Of a stretch of 8,725 nucleotides of DNA, positions 1-5,916 are shown in pieces. How positions within the stretch are numbered: the first letter of the stretch is position 1; each line of letters opens with the position of its first letter. A program made the translations under genes and the position numbers. Below the pieces are notes generated by a model that ran no database searches, was not told where the DNA came from, and saw only the letters and a program-made list of their open reading frames with translations. The stretch is from Lutibacillus sp052034115 (lineage in GTDB: Bacteria > Actinomycetota > Actinomycetes > Actinomycetales > Dermatophilaceae), in the NCBI GenBank assembly GCA_052034115.1, contig JBPOIZ010000112.1, positions 1 to 8,725 on the forward strand, given 5' to 3'.

Positions 1-729
1 GTCACCCGGAGGCAGATCGGGGGTGCGCGGACAGCGGTTGATGTGCGCCCCGAGGGCGCCGAGCGTCGAGGCGACCGAGTCCGACACGGTGTCCGGCACG
101 TAGACCTGCAACGGCCACCCGGCCCGCTGGGTGAGCGTCGCGGCGGCGATGGCCGCGTTGCCGCAGGATGCGATGGCCAGCGGCGCGCGGGGCCCATCGA
201 CGAGGCCGAGCTCCTCGGCCGCGCGCAGGTGGAGCAGGATCCCGACGAGGTGGCGGGCCTTGTGGCTGCCGCCGACGTTGCCGGTCTCGTTCTTGACCCA
301 GATGTCACCGCCGAGCTCGGCGCAGAGCACGTCGTTGCGGGCCAGGGCAGTGACGTGGAAGCCGTCGGCCACCTCGCGGGTCAAGGCGATACAGGCCTGG
401 TCCGACATACCGTGGGCGCGAGCGAAGGCCCACCACGCGAGCGAGCGCCCGTAGGCGACGAACGGGTTGGGATCGACGATGACCTCCGGGTCCGGACCGG
501 CGACCACTGGGTGCAGCGCGTGGTGCGCGTCCCCGAGGGCGGCCGCCGGACAGCGGAACGGATGAACGGTGTCGATGGCTACCGATGTGCCGCAGGTGGC
601 ACACCGATAGCCCACGACCTGACCGCGCCGAACGGCCCCGGCCGCGCCGGTCACGTCGGAGTCGGGGACGTCCGAGTCGGTCGCGTCGGAGTCGGGGACG
701 TCCAAGCCGCTCACGTCCGCGTCGGTCAC
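1..729 (-). CDS. PLP-dependent fold-type II enzyme with zinc-ribbon-like N-terminus (threonine synthase / lyase-thiolase type), 3' end cut by window
   Basis: The visible part is 243 codons and runs off the left edge without a stop. The GTG start at 729 overlaps the stop of the upstream PLP gene as GTGA, which suggests translational coupling. The N-terminus (residues 2-30) is acidic and low-complexity, with VPDSD repeated. Residues 43-60 hold CATC and a later RCP, a zinc-ribbon-like segment like those before threonine synthase-type catalytic domains, although only three cysteines are obvious. The likely PLP lysine is K157 in GNVGGSHKARH, and the phosphate-binding-type loop is ASCGNAA at 187-193. 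These features support fold-type II PLP chemistry (beta/gamma elimination or replacement on an amino acid). The exact reaction cannot be read from the sequence. The YgeX (diaminopropionate ammonia-lyase) motif KDES-RFGLNAFK, recalled from E. coli, is absent. An out-of-frame reading at 305-739 looks arginine-rich and is a shadow. Confidence 0.85.
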   Translation of the reverse strand, partial: MTDADVSGLDVPDSDATDSDVPDSDVTGAAGAVRRGQVVGYRCATCGTSVAIDTVHPFRCPAAALGDAHHALHPVVAGPDPEVIVDPNPFVAYGRSLAWWAFARAHGMSDQACIALTREVADGFHVTALARNDVLCAELGGDIWVKNETGNVGGSHKARHLVGILLHLRAAEELGLVDGPRAPLAIASCGNAAIAAATLTQRAGWPLQVYVPDTVSDSVASTLGALGAHINRCPRTPDLPPGD

Positions 730-730
730 G
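651..730. repeat. 30-bp imperfect tandem repeat, about 2.7 copies
   Basis: Bases 651-680 and 681-710 match except at four positions, and a partial third copy follows at 711-730. All copies lie inside the first 27 codons of the PLP gene that starts at 729. The period is a multiple of three, so copy-number change keeps the frame. The repeat encodes an Asp/Ser/Pro-rich acidic tail with the unit DVPDSD. The partial copy includes the start codon and the stop of the preceding gene. Confidence 0.8.
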
Positions 731-2249
731 ACCCGGCAACCCGGGCGTTGAAGTCCTCGATCATGGCGTCCCACCGGGCCATGAACGGACGCAGCTCGCG
801 CCAGAAGTCCTGCCCGCGGCGGCGCTCGAAGAGCTCGAACGGGGTGCCCTGCTGCTCGACCCAGGTGTAGTAACCGAGGTTGAAGATCCGGTTGCGGTCC
901 TTCTCGGTCATCTCCAAGGTGGCGCTGGTCGGCACGTGGGCCAGATGCTTGCCCCAGACCTCGGCCGCGTCGAGCTCGGTGAACTCGCCGCCGAAGTCCC
1001 GCTCGACGACCTTGGCGATCTCCGAGGGGTACATCTGCGAACCGTCGGTGGCGACGGTGACGATGACGTCGTCGGGGCCGAGGTCGAGGACCTTGGCCGC
1101 CGAGATGGCCGACAGGACGTTGCAGATCGAGGACAGGCCGAAGTCGACGAGGGCGTCGAGGACGTCCTGGGGCACGCCCTTGTCGCCGAGGTAGGCCCGA
1201 CCCGCCGCGGAGGTGAAGAGCACCTCGAGCTGGTCGGTGGCCTCGTCGCTGATGGCCGCGACGAGGTCGTGGTTCATGATGTTGTGGATCAGCGGGACGT
1301 GTTTGTCGCCGATGCCTTGGATGTTGTGCTCGCCGAACCCGTTCTCCAGCAGGGTGGGGCACTCCAGCGCCTCGGCCGCCAGCACCTTGGTGCCGTAGAC
1401 GTCTTTGAGGTACTCGCCGGCCGCGATGGTGCCGGCGGACCCGGTGGCGCTGGTCATCAGGGCTAGGCGGTAGTCCTTGCCGGCCTGCGCCTTGACGTGC
1501 TCGAACACCTTCGCCATGGCAGCGCCGGTCACCATGTAGTGGGCGATGTGGTTCCCGAACTCGGCAAACTGGTTGAAGATGAAGTTGCCCGGGTCCTTGG
1601 CCAGCTCGTTGCAGGCGTCGTAGATCTCCTTGACGTTGGACTCGGTGCCCACCGTCTTGATGACGTCCTCGGCCGGGTTCTCGCACCAGCGGTCGAGCCA
1701 GTCGAAGCGCTCCTGGCTCATGCCCTCGGGCAGGATGGCGACGCCGCGGCAGCCCATGAGCCGGCTGATGGCCACGCCACCACGGGCGTAGTTGCCGGTG
1801 GAGGGCCAGATTGCGCGGTGCTTGGTCGGGTCGAACTGGCCGGTGACCAGGCGCGGGGCCAGGCAGGCGTAGGCCGCCAGCACCTTGTGCGCGGTGATCA
1901 TCGGGAACCGGTTGCCGAACAGGACGACGACGGGGCTGGCGATCCCGGTGAGCGAGGACGGCAGGACGACGTGCTCGGGCACCTCGACACGGTTGCCGTC
2001 CTTGTCGTTGAACCAGTGGACCCGCCACAGGTTGCGAGCGTCCGGCCCCTGAGGGTCGGCGTCACCCACCCGGTCGGCGGGGAAGGTCGACGGGTCGGCC
2101 AGCTGCGCGAACGTCGGCATGACGATGCCGCGCTCGCGGAATCGGGCCACGCTCGCCGCGAGGGTCTGCTCGTCGACGATCCGGTCGGCCAGTCCGAACT
2201 GGTCCTCCAGCGCGGTGTGGAGGGTGTCGGTGTGCTCCGTGGTGCTCAC
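726..2249 (-). CDS. PLP-dependent fold-type II enzyme, cysteine synthase-like, with N- and C-terminal extensions
   Basis: This 507-residue protein reads like a cysteine synthase-family fold. The likely PLP lysine is K122 in ITAHKVLAAY. A substrate loop STGNYARGG lies at 150-158 and a segment FNQFAEFGNHIAHYMVTG at 225-242. The glycine-rich phosphate loop TSATGSAGT is at 266-274, QGIGDKHVP at 311-319, and DGSQMY at 402-407. It has about 110 residues before the lysine and about 100 after the fold, so it is much longer than ordinary cysteine synthases (about 300). Such proteins are often annotated as PLP-dependent protein subunit beta; the substrate is not established by sequence. It lies 39 bp after the carbamate kinase gene and overlaps the next PLP gene by 4 bp. 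The GTG start at 2249 has only a weak, distant AAGGA, so the start is less certain than the reading frame. It may supply the ammonia-releasing step done by YgeX elsewhere; this is inference. Confidence 0.88.
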   Translation of the reverse strand: MSTTEHTDTLHTALEDQFGLADRIVDEQTLAASVARFRERGIVMPTFAQLADPSTFPADRVGDADPQGPDARNLWRVHWFNDKDGNRVEVPEHVVLPSSLTGIASPVVVLFGNRFPMITAHKVLAAYACLAPRLVTGQFDPTKHRAIWPSTGNYARGGVAISRLMGCRGVAILPEGMSQERFDWLDRWCENPAEDVIKTVGTESNVKEIYDACNELAKDPGNFIFNQFAEFGNHIAHYMVTGAAMAKVFEHVKAQAGKDYRLALMTSATGSAGTIAAGEYLKDVYGTKVLAAEALECPTLLENGFGEHNIQGIGDKHVPLIHNIMNHDLVAAISDEATDQLEVLFTSAAGRAYLGDKGVPQDVLDALVDFGLSSICNVLSAISAAKVLDLGPDDVIVTVATDGSQMYPSEIAKVVERDFGGEFTELDAAEVWGKHLAHVPTSATLEMTEKDRNRIFNLGYYTWVEQQGTPFELFERRRGQDFWRELRPFMARWDAMIEDFNARVAGS

Positions 2250-2288
2250 GTCTGCTCAGTCATCCTTCGGTCAGATGTCGTATGTCGG

Positions 2289-3221
2289 TCAGGGTACGAG
2301 CCAGGTGCCGGTCTCACCGGCCAAGCCCTCGACGAGCTTGTCCAGCGAGGTGATCAGGGTGCGACGGCCCGGGCCGGACGTGGTGAACCGGATGGCCGCT
2401 TCGATCTTGGGGAGCATGGACCCCTCCGGGAACTGGCCGTCGGCGGCATACGCCTGGGCCTGCGCCACGGTCAGCTCGTCGAGGTCGCGCTGCTGGGGGG
2501 TGTTGAAGTCGACGGCGACCTTCTCGACGCCGGTGAGAATGGCCAGCGAGTCGCAACCGGTGTCCCGCGCCAGCATGACCGAGACCCAGTCCTTGTCGAT
2601 GACCGCATCGGTCGCGCGGTACCAGTTGTCCCGGAAGACGATCGGGATGCCGCCACCGCCGCCGGCGATGACGATGTGGCCGCTGGCCACCATGTCGAGG
2701 ATGGCATCCTTCTCCAGGATGTCCTGGGGGAGCGGTGAGGCGACCACCTCGCGGTAGCCGCGGCCGGAGTCCTCGATCATCGTCTTGCCGGCGGAGCGCA
2801 ACTGCTCGGCCTCCTCGGCGGTGAAGAACGCGCCGATCGGCTTGGTAGGACGGCTGAACCCGGGGTCCTCGGGGTCCACGAGCACTCGGGAGATGACGGT
2901 CACGACCGACTTGGCGACATCGACCCCCTGGGCGTGGAGCTGGTTCTCGATGGCGTTCTGCAGGTGGTAGCCGATGTAGGCCTGGCTCATCGCCACCGCC
3001 TCCGACAGCGGCACGAGCGGCTGGTGGAAGTCGGTCTTGCCCCGGTCGATCGAGGACTTGATCATCCCGACCTGGGGGCCGTTGCCGTGGCAGACGACAA
3101 CCTCGTGGCCGGCCACGACGAGGCCGACGATGGGCTTGGCCACCACGCCGACGGACTGGACCAGCTCGTCGAAGTCGGTGCCCAGGGCGTTGCCGCCCAG
3201 TGAGATGAGGATGCGCGACAT
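2289..3221 (-). CDS. arcC: Carbamate kinase
   Basis: This 310-residue protein has the usual length for carbamate kinase, a cytoplasmic amino-acid-kinase-fold enzyme that moves phosphate between carbamoyl phosphate and ADP, giving ATP, CO2 and ammonia in the catabolic direction. Motifs in order are ISLGGNALG near the N-terminus, VCHGNGPQVG, a glycine loop AGGGGGIP, DKDWVSVMLA, LTGVEKVAVDFN, and FPEGSMLPKIEAA near the C-terminus. The ATG at 3221 is chosen because AGGAG stands 7 nt upstream and the protein then begins MSRILISLGG, as in the family. An upstream in-frame start at 3245 would add eight residues and fall inside a strong hairpin. It follows the YgeY-type hydrolase gene and shares its strand. 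It probably converts carbamoyl phosphate made by the YgeW-type transferase into ATP. The YqeA paralogue does this job in the related E. coli neighbourhood. Confidence 0.96.
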   Translation of the reverse strand: MSRILISLGGNALGTDFDELVQSVGVVAKPIVGLVVAGHEVVVCHGNGPQVGMIKSSIDRGKTDFHQPLVPLSEAVAMSQAYIGYHLQNAIENQLHAQGVDVAKSVVTVISRVLVDPEDPGFSRPTKPIGAFFTAEEAEQLRSAGKTMIEDSGRGYREVVASPLPQDILEKDAILDMVASGHIVIAGGGGGIPIVFRDNWYRATDAVIDKDWVSVMLARDTGCDSLAILTGVEKVAVDFNTPQQRDLDELTVAQAQAYAADGQFPEGSMLPKIEAAIRFTTSGPGRRTLITSLDKLVEGLAGETGTWLVP

Positions 3222-3228
3222 GGGGATG

Positions 3229-3233
3229 CTCCT
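3229..3233 (-). promoter_or_regulatory. Ribosome binding site of the carbamate kinase gene
   Basis: AGGAG on the minus strand lies 7 nt before the ATG at 3221. It decides this start over the in-frame start at 3245. The hairpin at 3243-3276 ends about 10 nt upstream, so the site stays unpaired when the hairpin forms. Confidence 0.8.
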
Positions 3234-3242
3234 GATGGCCGC

Positions 3243-3276
3243 CACCGGTCGGCGGTCACTGGACCGCCGACCGGTG
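3243..3276 (-). other. 15-bp perfect inverted repeat (intercistronic hairpin)
   Basis: The arms 3243-3257 and 3262-3276 pair perfectly over 15 GC-rich base pairs around a 4-nt loop. The hairpin lies between the TAA of the hydrolase gene (3285-3287) and the ribosome binding site of the kinase gene. No U-run follows on the minus strand, so it is not a classical intrinsic terminator. Partial termination, protection of upstream mRNA from 3' decay, or RNA processing would all fit. The structure is seen directly; its role is inferred. Confidence 0.85.
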
Positions 3277-3284
3277 CGCGCGCC

Positions 3285-4508
3285 TTAGGCCTGGGTGTTC
3301 TCGCAGTAGATGGTCGGCACGACCGAGTAGAGCGCGGCGCACCGCACCAGGTCGTCCTTCCACTGCAGCTCGTTCGGGGCGTGCGCCTGCGCCTCCTGGC
3401 CGGGGCCGAAGCCGACGCCGGGGATGCCGTGGCGGCCGGTGGTCGCGACGAGGTTGGTCGAGAAGGTCCATTTGTCGACGCGGGGCTCACCGAAGAGGTT
3501 GCGGTGCGCCTCGATGAGCGAGGCGACGTGCGGGTCGGACTCCTCGTTCTTCCAGGTCGGGAAGAAGCACTCCTGGCCGTACTCCTTGCCGGTCCAGGCG
3601 GTCGCCTTGTACTCGTACATCGAGACCTTGGCGCCCCACTTCTGCACTGACGGCAGTGCCTCGATCTCGGCGATGGCGCTCTGCCACGTCTCGCCCCAGG
3701 TGAGGCGGCGGTCCAGGGAGATCGCACACGAGTCGGCGACGGCGCAGCGCGACGGCGAGGTGAAGAAGATCTCCGAGGTGGTGACCGTGCCCTTGCCGAG
3801 GAAGTCGTCGTGCTTGAGCTTGTCGTTGAGGTCGCGCACCTCCAGGAGGATGTCGGCCATCTTGTAGATCGCGTTGTCGCCGCGCTCGGGGGCCGAGCCG
3901 TGGCAGGAGACACCGGTGACCTCGACGCGGATCTCCATCCGGCCGCGGTGACCGCGGTAGATGCCGCCGTCGGTCGACTCGGTCGAGACGATGAAGTCGG
4001 GGCGGACGCCGTCCTCCTCGATGAGGTGCAGCCAGCACAGGCCGTCGCAGTCCTCTTCCTGCACGGTGCCGGTCACCAGGTAGGTGTACTTGTCGGACAG
4101 CAGGCCCAGGTCGCGGGCGATGGCGCCGCCATACACCGCGGAGACGACGCCACCGAGCTGGTCGGAGCCGCCGCGCCCGCCGATGACGACGTCGTCCTCC
4201 ATGCCCTCGAACGGGTCGAAGGTCCAGTTGGCGATGTTGCCGACGCCGACGGTGTCGATGTGGCCGTCGAAGGCGATGAGGACCGGGCCGTCACCCATAT
4301 AGCCGATGGCGCTGCCGAGGTCGTCGATGCGGGTCTTGTGGTAGCCCAGCTTCTCCATCTCGGCGACGATGAGGCGGCTCTTGGCCTCCTCCTGGCAGCT
4401 GGTGCCCTTGTTGAGGATCAGGGCCCGCAGGAAGGCGGACATGTCGGCGCGGTAGCCCTCGGCTGCGGCGTGGACCTTGGCGTAGTCGATCTCGGACTTG
4501 GTGGTCAT
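3285..4508 (-). CDS. ygeY: YgeY-type M20 family metallohydrolase
   Basis: This 407-residue protein is a dinuclear-zinc M20 amidohydrolase, close to the usual length of YgeY (about 400). The metal site is visible in order: GHIDTV with H83 and D85, GRGGSDQLGG with bridging D116, QEED with catalytic E151 and ligand E152, a further acidic ligand near E177 (STESTD), and H376 in AQAHAPNE. H203 in VSCHGSAPERG matches the lid-domain histidine of M20 dimers. The ATG at 4508 has AGGAG 9 nt upstream. YgeY is annotated as a selenium-metabolism hydrolase from genome context. From memory, later work places it in anaerobic uric acid breakdown, acting on a ureido amino acid. Its place directly after the YgeW-type gene and before carbamate kinase supports the second view here. 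Other M20 activities, such as deacylase or dipeptidase, cannot be excluded from sequence. Confidence 0.92.
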   Translation of the reverse strand: MTTKSEIDYAKVHAAAEGYRADMSAFLRALILNKGTSCQEEAKSRLIVAEMEKLGYHKTRIDDLGSAIGYMGDGPVLIAFDGHIDTVGVGNIANWTFDPFEGMEDDVVIGGRGGSDQLGGVVSAVYGGAIARDLGLLSDKYTYLVTGTVQEEDCDGLCWLHLIEEDGVRPDFIVSTESTDGGIYRGHRGRMEIRVEVTGVSCHGSAPERGDNAIYKMADILLEVRDLNDKLKHDDFLGKGTVTTSEIFFTSPSRCAVADSCAISLDRRLTWGETWQSAIAEIEALPSVQKWGAKVSMYEYKATAWTGKEYGQECFFPTWKNEESDPHVASLIEAHRNLFGEPRVDKWTFSTNLVATTGRHGIPGVGFGPGQEAQAHAPNELQWKDDLVRCAALYSVVPTIYCENTQA

Positions 4509-4562
4509 CGGTGGGTTCTCCTGAACGTGCGGTTGGTCTGTGGTCGGGAAGTTCGGGGGGTA

Positions 4563-4574
4563 CGCCGGCCGGCG
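4563..4574. other. 12-bp GC palindrome after the carbamoyltransferase gene
   Basis: A perfect 12-bp palindrome of C and G lies in the 75-bp gap between the YgeW-type and YgeY-type genes, 9 bp beyond the transferase stop. With flanking CCGGC and GCCGG blocks it can form small alternative hairpins in minus-strand RNA. No U-run follows. It may be a weak intercistronic stem or simply a GC-rich spacer. Confidence 0.5.
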
Positions 4575-4583
4575 GTATGCCGG

Positions 4584-5774
4584 TCAGGCCTGCCAGCGGC
4601 GGTTGTCCGAGGCCCAGAGCTGCTCGAGCTTGGCCACCGGGTCCTTGACCTTCTGCAGGAAGATCATCGAGGCGATCGAGTAGGGCTTGTTCGAGGCCTG
4701 CTTGTACATCGGGTCGCGGTAGCGGTCGAAGACCGAGGTCTCCACCTCACCCTCGGGGCAACTGGTGCCAGTGATGTCCGCCGGCAGCGGGTGCATGTAG
4801 AGGCCCTGGCCGTCCTTGGTCAGCTGCATCTTGGCCTCGGTGGTCGTCCAGTCCTTGTGCTCGGCGTTCTGGGCCAGGAGGCGCTTCTCGAGGGCCTTGA
4901 TGCCATCGAAGTCGCCGTTGCCGTAGAGGTCGGTGCGCTCCTCCATGGCCGCGAACGGGGCCCAGCTCTTGGGGCAGACGATGTCGGCGCCCTCGAAGGC
5001 CTCGTCCATGTCGTTGGTGACGCGGAACGAGCCGCCGGAGGCCTGCGCGTTGCGGGCGGCCACGTCGCGGGTCAACTCCATGACGTCATACCCCTCGGGG
5101 TGCGCCAACGTGATGTCCATGCCGAATCGGGTCATCAGGCCGATCATGCCCTGGGGCACCGAGAGCGGCTTGCCGTAGCTGGGGGAGTAGGCCCAGGTCA
5201 TCGCGAGCTTCTTGCCGCGCAGGTTCTCCAGGCTGCCGAACTCGTGGATGAGGTGGAGCAGGTCGGCGGTGGACTGCGTGGGGTGGTCGATGTCGCACTG
5301 GAGGTTGACCAGGCTGGGGCGCTGCTCCAGGACGCCGGCCTCGTAGCCCTCCTTGACGTACTGGGCGAAGTCGGCCATGTAGGTGTGGCCCTTCCCGATG
5401 TACATGTCGTCGCGGATGCCGACGACGTCGGCCATGAAGGAGATCATGTTCGCGGTCTCACGCACGGTCTCGCCGTGGGCGACCTGGGACTTGCCTTCGT
5501 CGAAGTCCATGAGCTCGAGGCCGAGCAGGTTCACGGCGGAGGCGAAGGAGAACCGGGTGCGGGTCGAGTTGTCCCGGAACAGCGAGATGGCCAGGCCGGA
5601 GTCGAAGATCCGCGAGCTGCGGTTGTTCTCGCGCAGCGCCCGCAGGGCGTCGGCAACGGCCAGAACGGCCCGGATCTCGTCCTCGGTCTTGTCCCAGGTG
5701 AGGAGGAAGTCCTCCTGGAAGAGCCCTGAGTAGTCCAGCCCCTCGAGCTTGGCCAGCTGTTCCCGGAAGTCCAT
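4584..5774 (-). CDS. ygeW: Knotted carbamoyltransferase YgeW family
   Basis: From the ATG at 5774 the protein is 396 residues, the length I recall for E. coli YgeW. The start is backed by a GGAGAGGA-like ribosome binding site about 6 nt upstream; an open frame runs on to 5918 but lacks such a site and would add 48 unlike residues. The carbamoyl-phosphate motif STRTR is at 70-74 in FRDNSTRTRFSFASA. HPTQ is at 164-167 in CDIDHPTQSTADLLHL, and MHPLPADITG at 327-336 matches the C-terminal loop of transcarbamylases. Members of this family are knotted cytoplasmic trimers related to acetylornithine transcarbamylase. In a catabolic setting the enzyme would run phosphorolytically, moving carbamoyl from an amino acid to phosphate and feeding the carbamate kinase two genes downstream. 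The substrate is not set by the visible sequence; a 2,3-diaminopropionate-type ureido compound is the best guess. It is the first gene of the operon. Confidence 0.94.
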   Translation of the reverse strand: MDFREQLAKLEGLDYSGLFQEDFLLTWDKTEDEIRAVLAVADALRALRENNRSSRIFDSGLAISLFRDNSTRTRFSFASAVNLLGLELMDFDEGKSQVAHGETVRETANMISFMADVVGIRDDMYIGKGHTYMADFAQYVKEGYEAGVLEQRPSLVNLQCDIDHPTQSTADLLHLIHEFGSLENLRGKKLAMTWAYSPSYGKPLSVPQGMIGLMTRFGMDITLAHPEGYDVMELTRDVAARNAQASGGSFRVTNDMDEAFEGADIVCPKSWAPFAAMEERTDLYGNGDFDGIKALEKRLLAQNAEHKDWTTTEAKMQLTKDGQGLYMHPLPADITGTSCPEGEVETSVFDRYRDPMYKQASNKPYSIASMIFLQKVKDPVAKLEQLWASDNRRWQA

Positions 5775-5839
5775 CCGGATCCTCTCCTCGTCTGTCCCCG
5801 GCCGGGCCGACCACTGTCGCCCGACGTTGGGAGACCTCA

Positions 5840-5851
5840 TGTCTAATGACT
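5840..5851. promoter_or_regulatory. Operator-like element, copy 1
   Basis: TGTCTAATGACT contains the inverted repeat GTC-N4-GAC and matches copy 2 at 5878-5889 in 10 of 12 positions. It covers the predicted transcription start (about 5848) of the ygeW operon. A repressor bound here would block that operon. The binding protein is unknown and no regulator gene is recognised in the window. Confidence 0.45.
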
Positions 5852-5854
5852 CCC

Positions 5855-5883
5855 ACCGTAGGCGATACTTTGCCAATTGTCTA
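5855..5883 (-). promoter_or_regulatory. Predicted promoter of the ygeW operon
   Basis: On the minus strand a -35-like TAGACA (5883-5878, five of six matches to TTGACA) and a -10-like TACGGT (5860-5855, TANNNT form) are 17 bp apart. Transcription would start near 5848, giving a leader of about 74 nt before the ATG at 5774. No other promoter is evident between the five genes. This is prediction from sequence only. Confidence 0.45.
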
Positions 5884-5889
5884 GAGACT
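5878..5889. promoter_or_regulatory. Operator-like element, copy 2
   Basis: TGTCTAGAGACT, with GTCT and AGAC arms around two bases, repeats copy 1 at 38-bp spacing. It overlaps the predicted -35 boxes of both divergent promoters, so one regulator could control both directions. The repeat is visible; its function is inferred. Confidence 0.45.
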
Positions 5890-5910
5890 TGCCGCAATCT
5901 TGCGTATGCT
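5882..5910 (+). promoter_or_regulatory. Predicted leaderless promoter of the divergent unknown gene
   Basis: TATGCT at 5905-5910 fits the TANNNT -10 form and is followed by six bases and then the ATG at 5917, the spacing expected for a leaderless transcript. TAGAGA at 5882-5887 lies 17 bp upstream and matches TTGACA at four of six positions. The absence of a ribosome binding site before the ATG agrees with this reading. Confidence 0.5.
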
Positions 5911-5916
5911 GGGCTC

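Noticed and set aside
1..729. Calling the partial PLP gene ygeX (diaminopropionate ammonia-lyase)
   Set aside because: The YgeX lysine motif is absent, and the N-terminal zinc-ribbon-like segment points to a different branch of the fold.
43..870. A 275-codon plus-strand frame at the left edge
   Set aside because: The minus strand here encodes a PLP enzyme with a PLP lysine and SCGNAA loop, so the plus-strand frame is a shadow.
2247..2264. A five-codon open frame (ATG to TGA) just before and overlapping the GTG of the 507-residue PLP gene, preceded by AAGG
   Set aside because: It could be a coupling leader peptide, but it is too short to tell from chance and its ribosome binding site abuts the ATG.
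1497..2738. A 413-codon open frame on the plus strand
   Set aside because: It is antisense to the 507-residue PLP gene and the carbamate kinase gene, which have clear family motifs, and shows only low-complexity composition.
3243..3276. The strong hairpin as an intrinsic terminator
   Set aside because: No U-run follows, and the next gene begins within about 20 bases with a good ribosome binding site, so full termination would make little sense.
3810..5729. A 639-codon open frame on the plus strand
   Set aside because: It lies antisense to ygeW and ygeY, is rich in Val/Gly/Leu/Ala/Asp with no motif, and arises from GC-rich third positions of the real genes.
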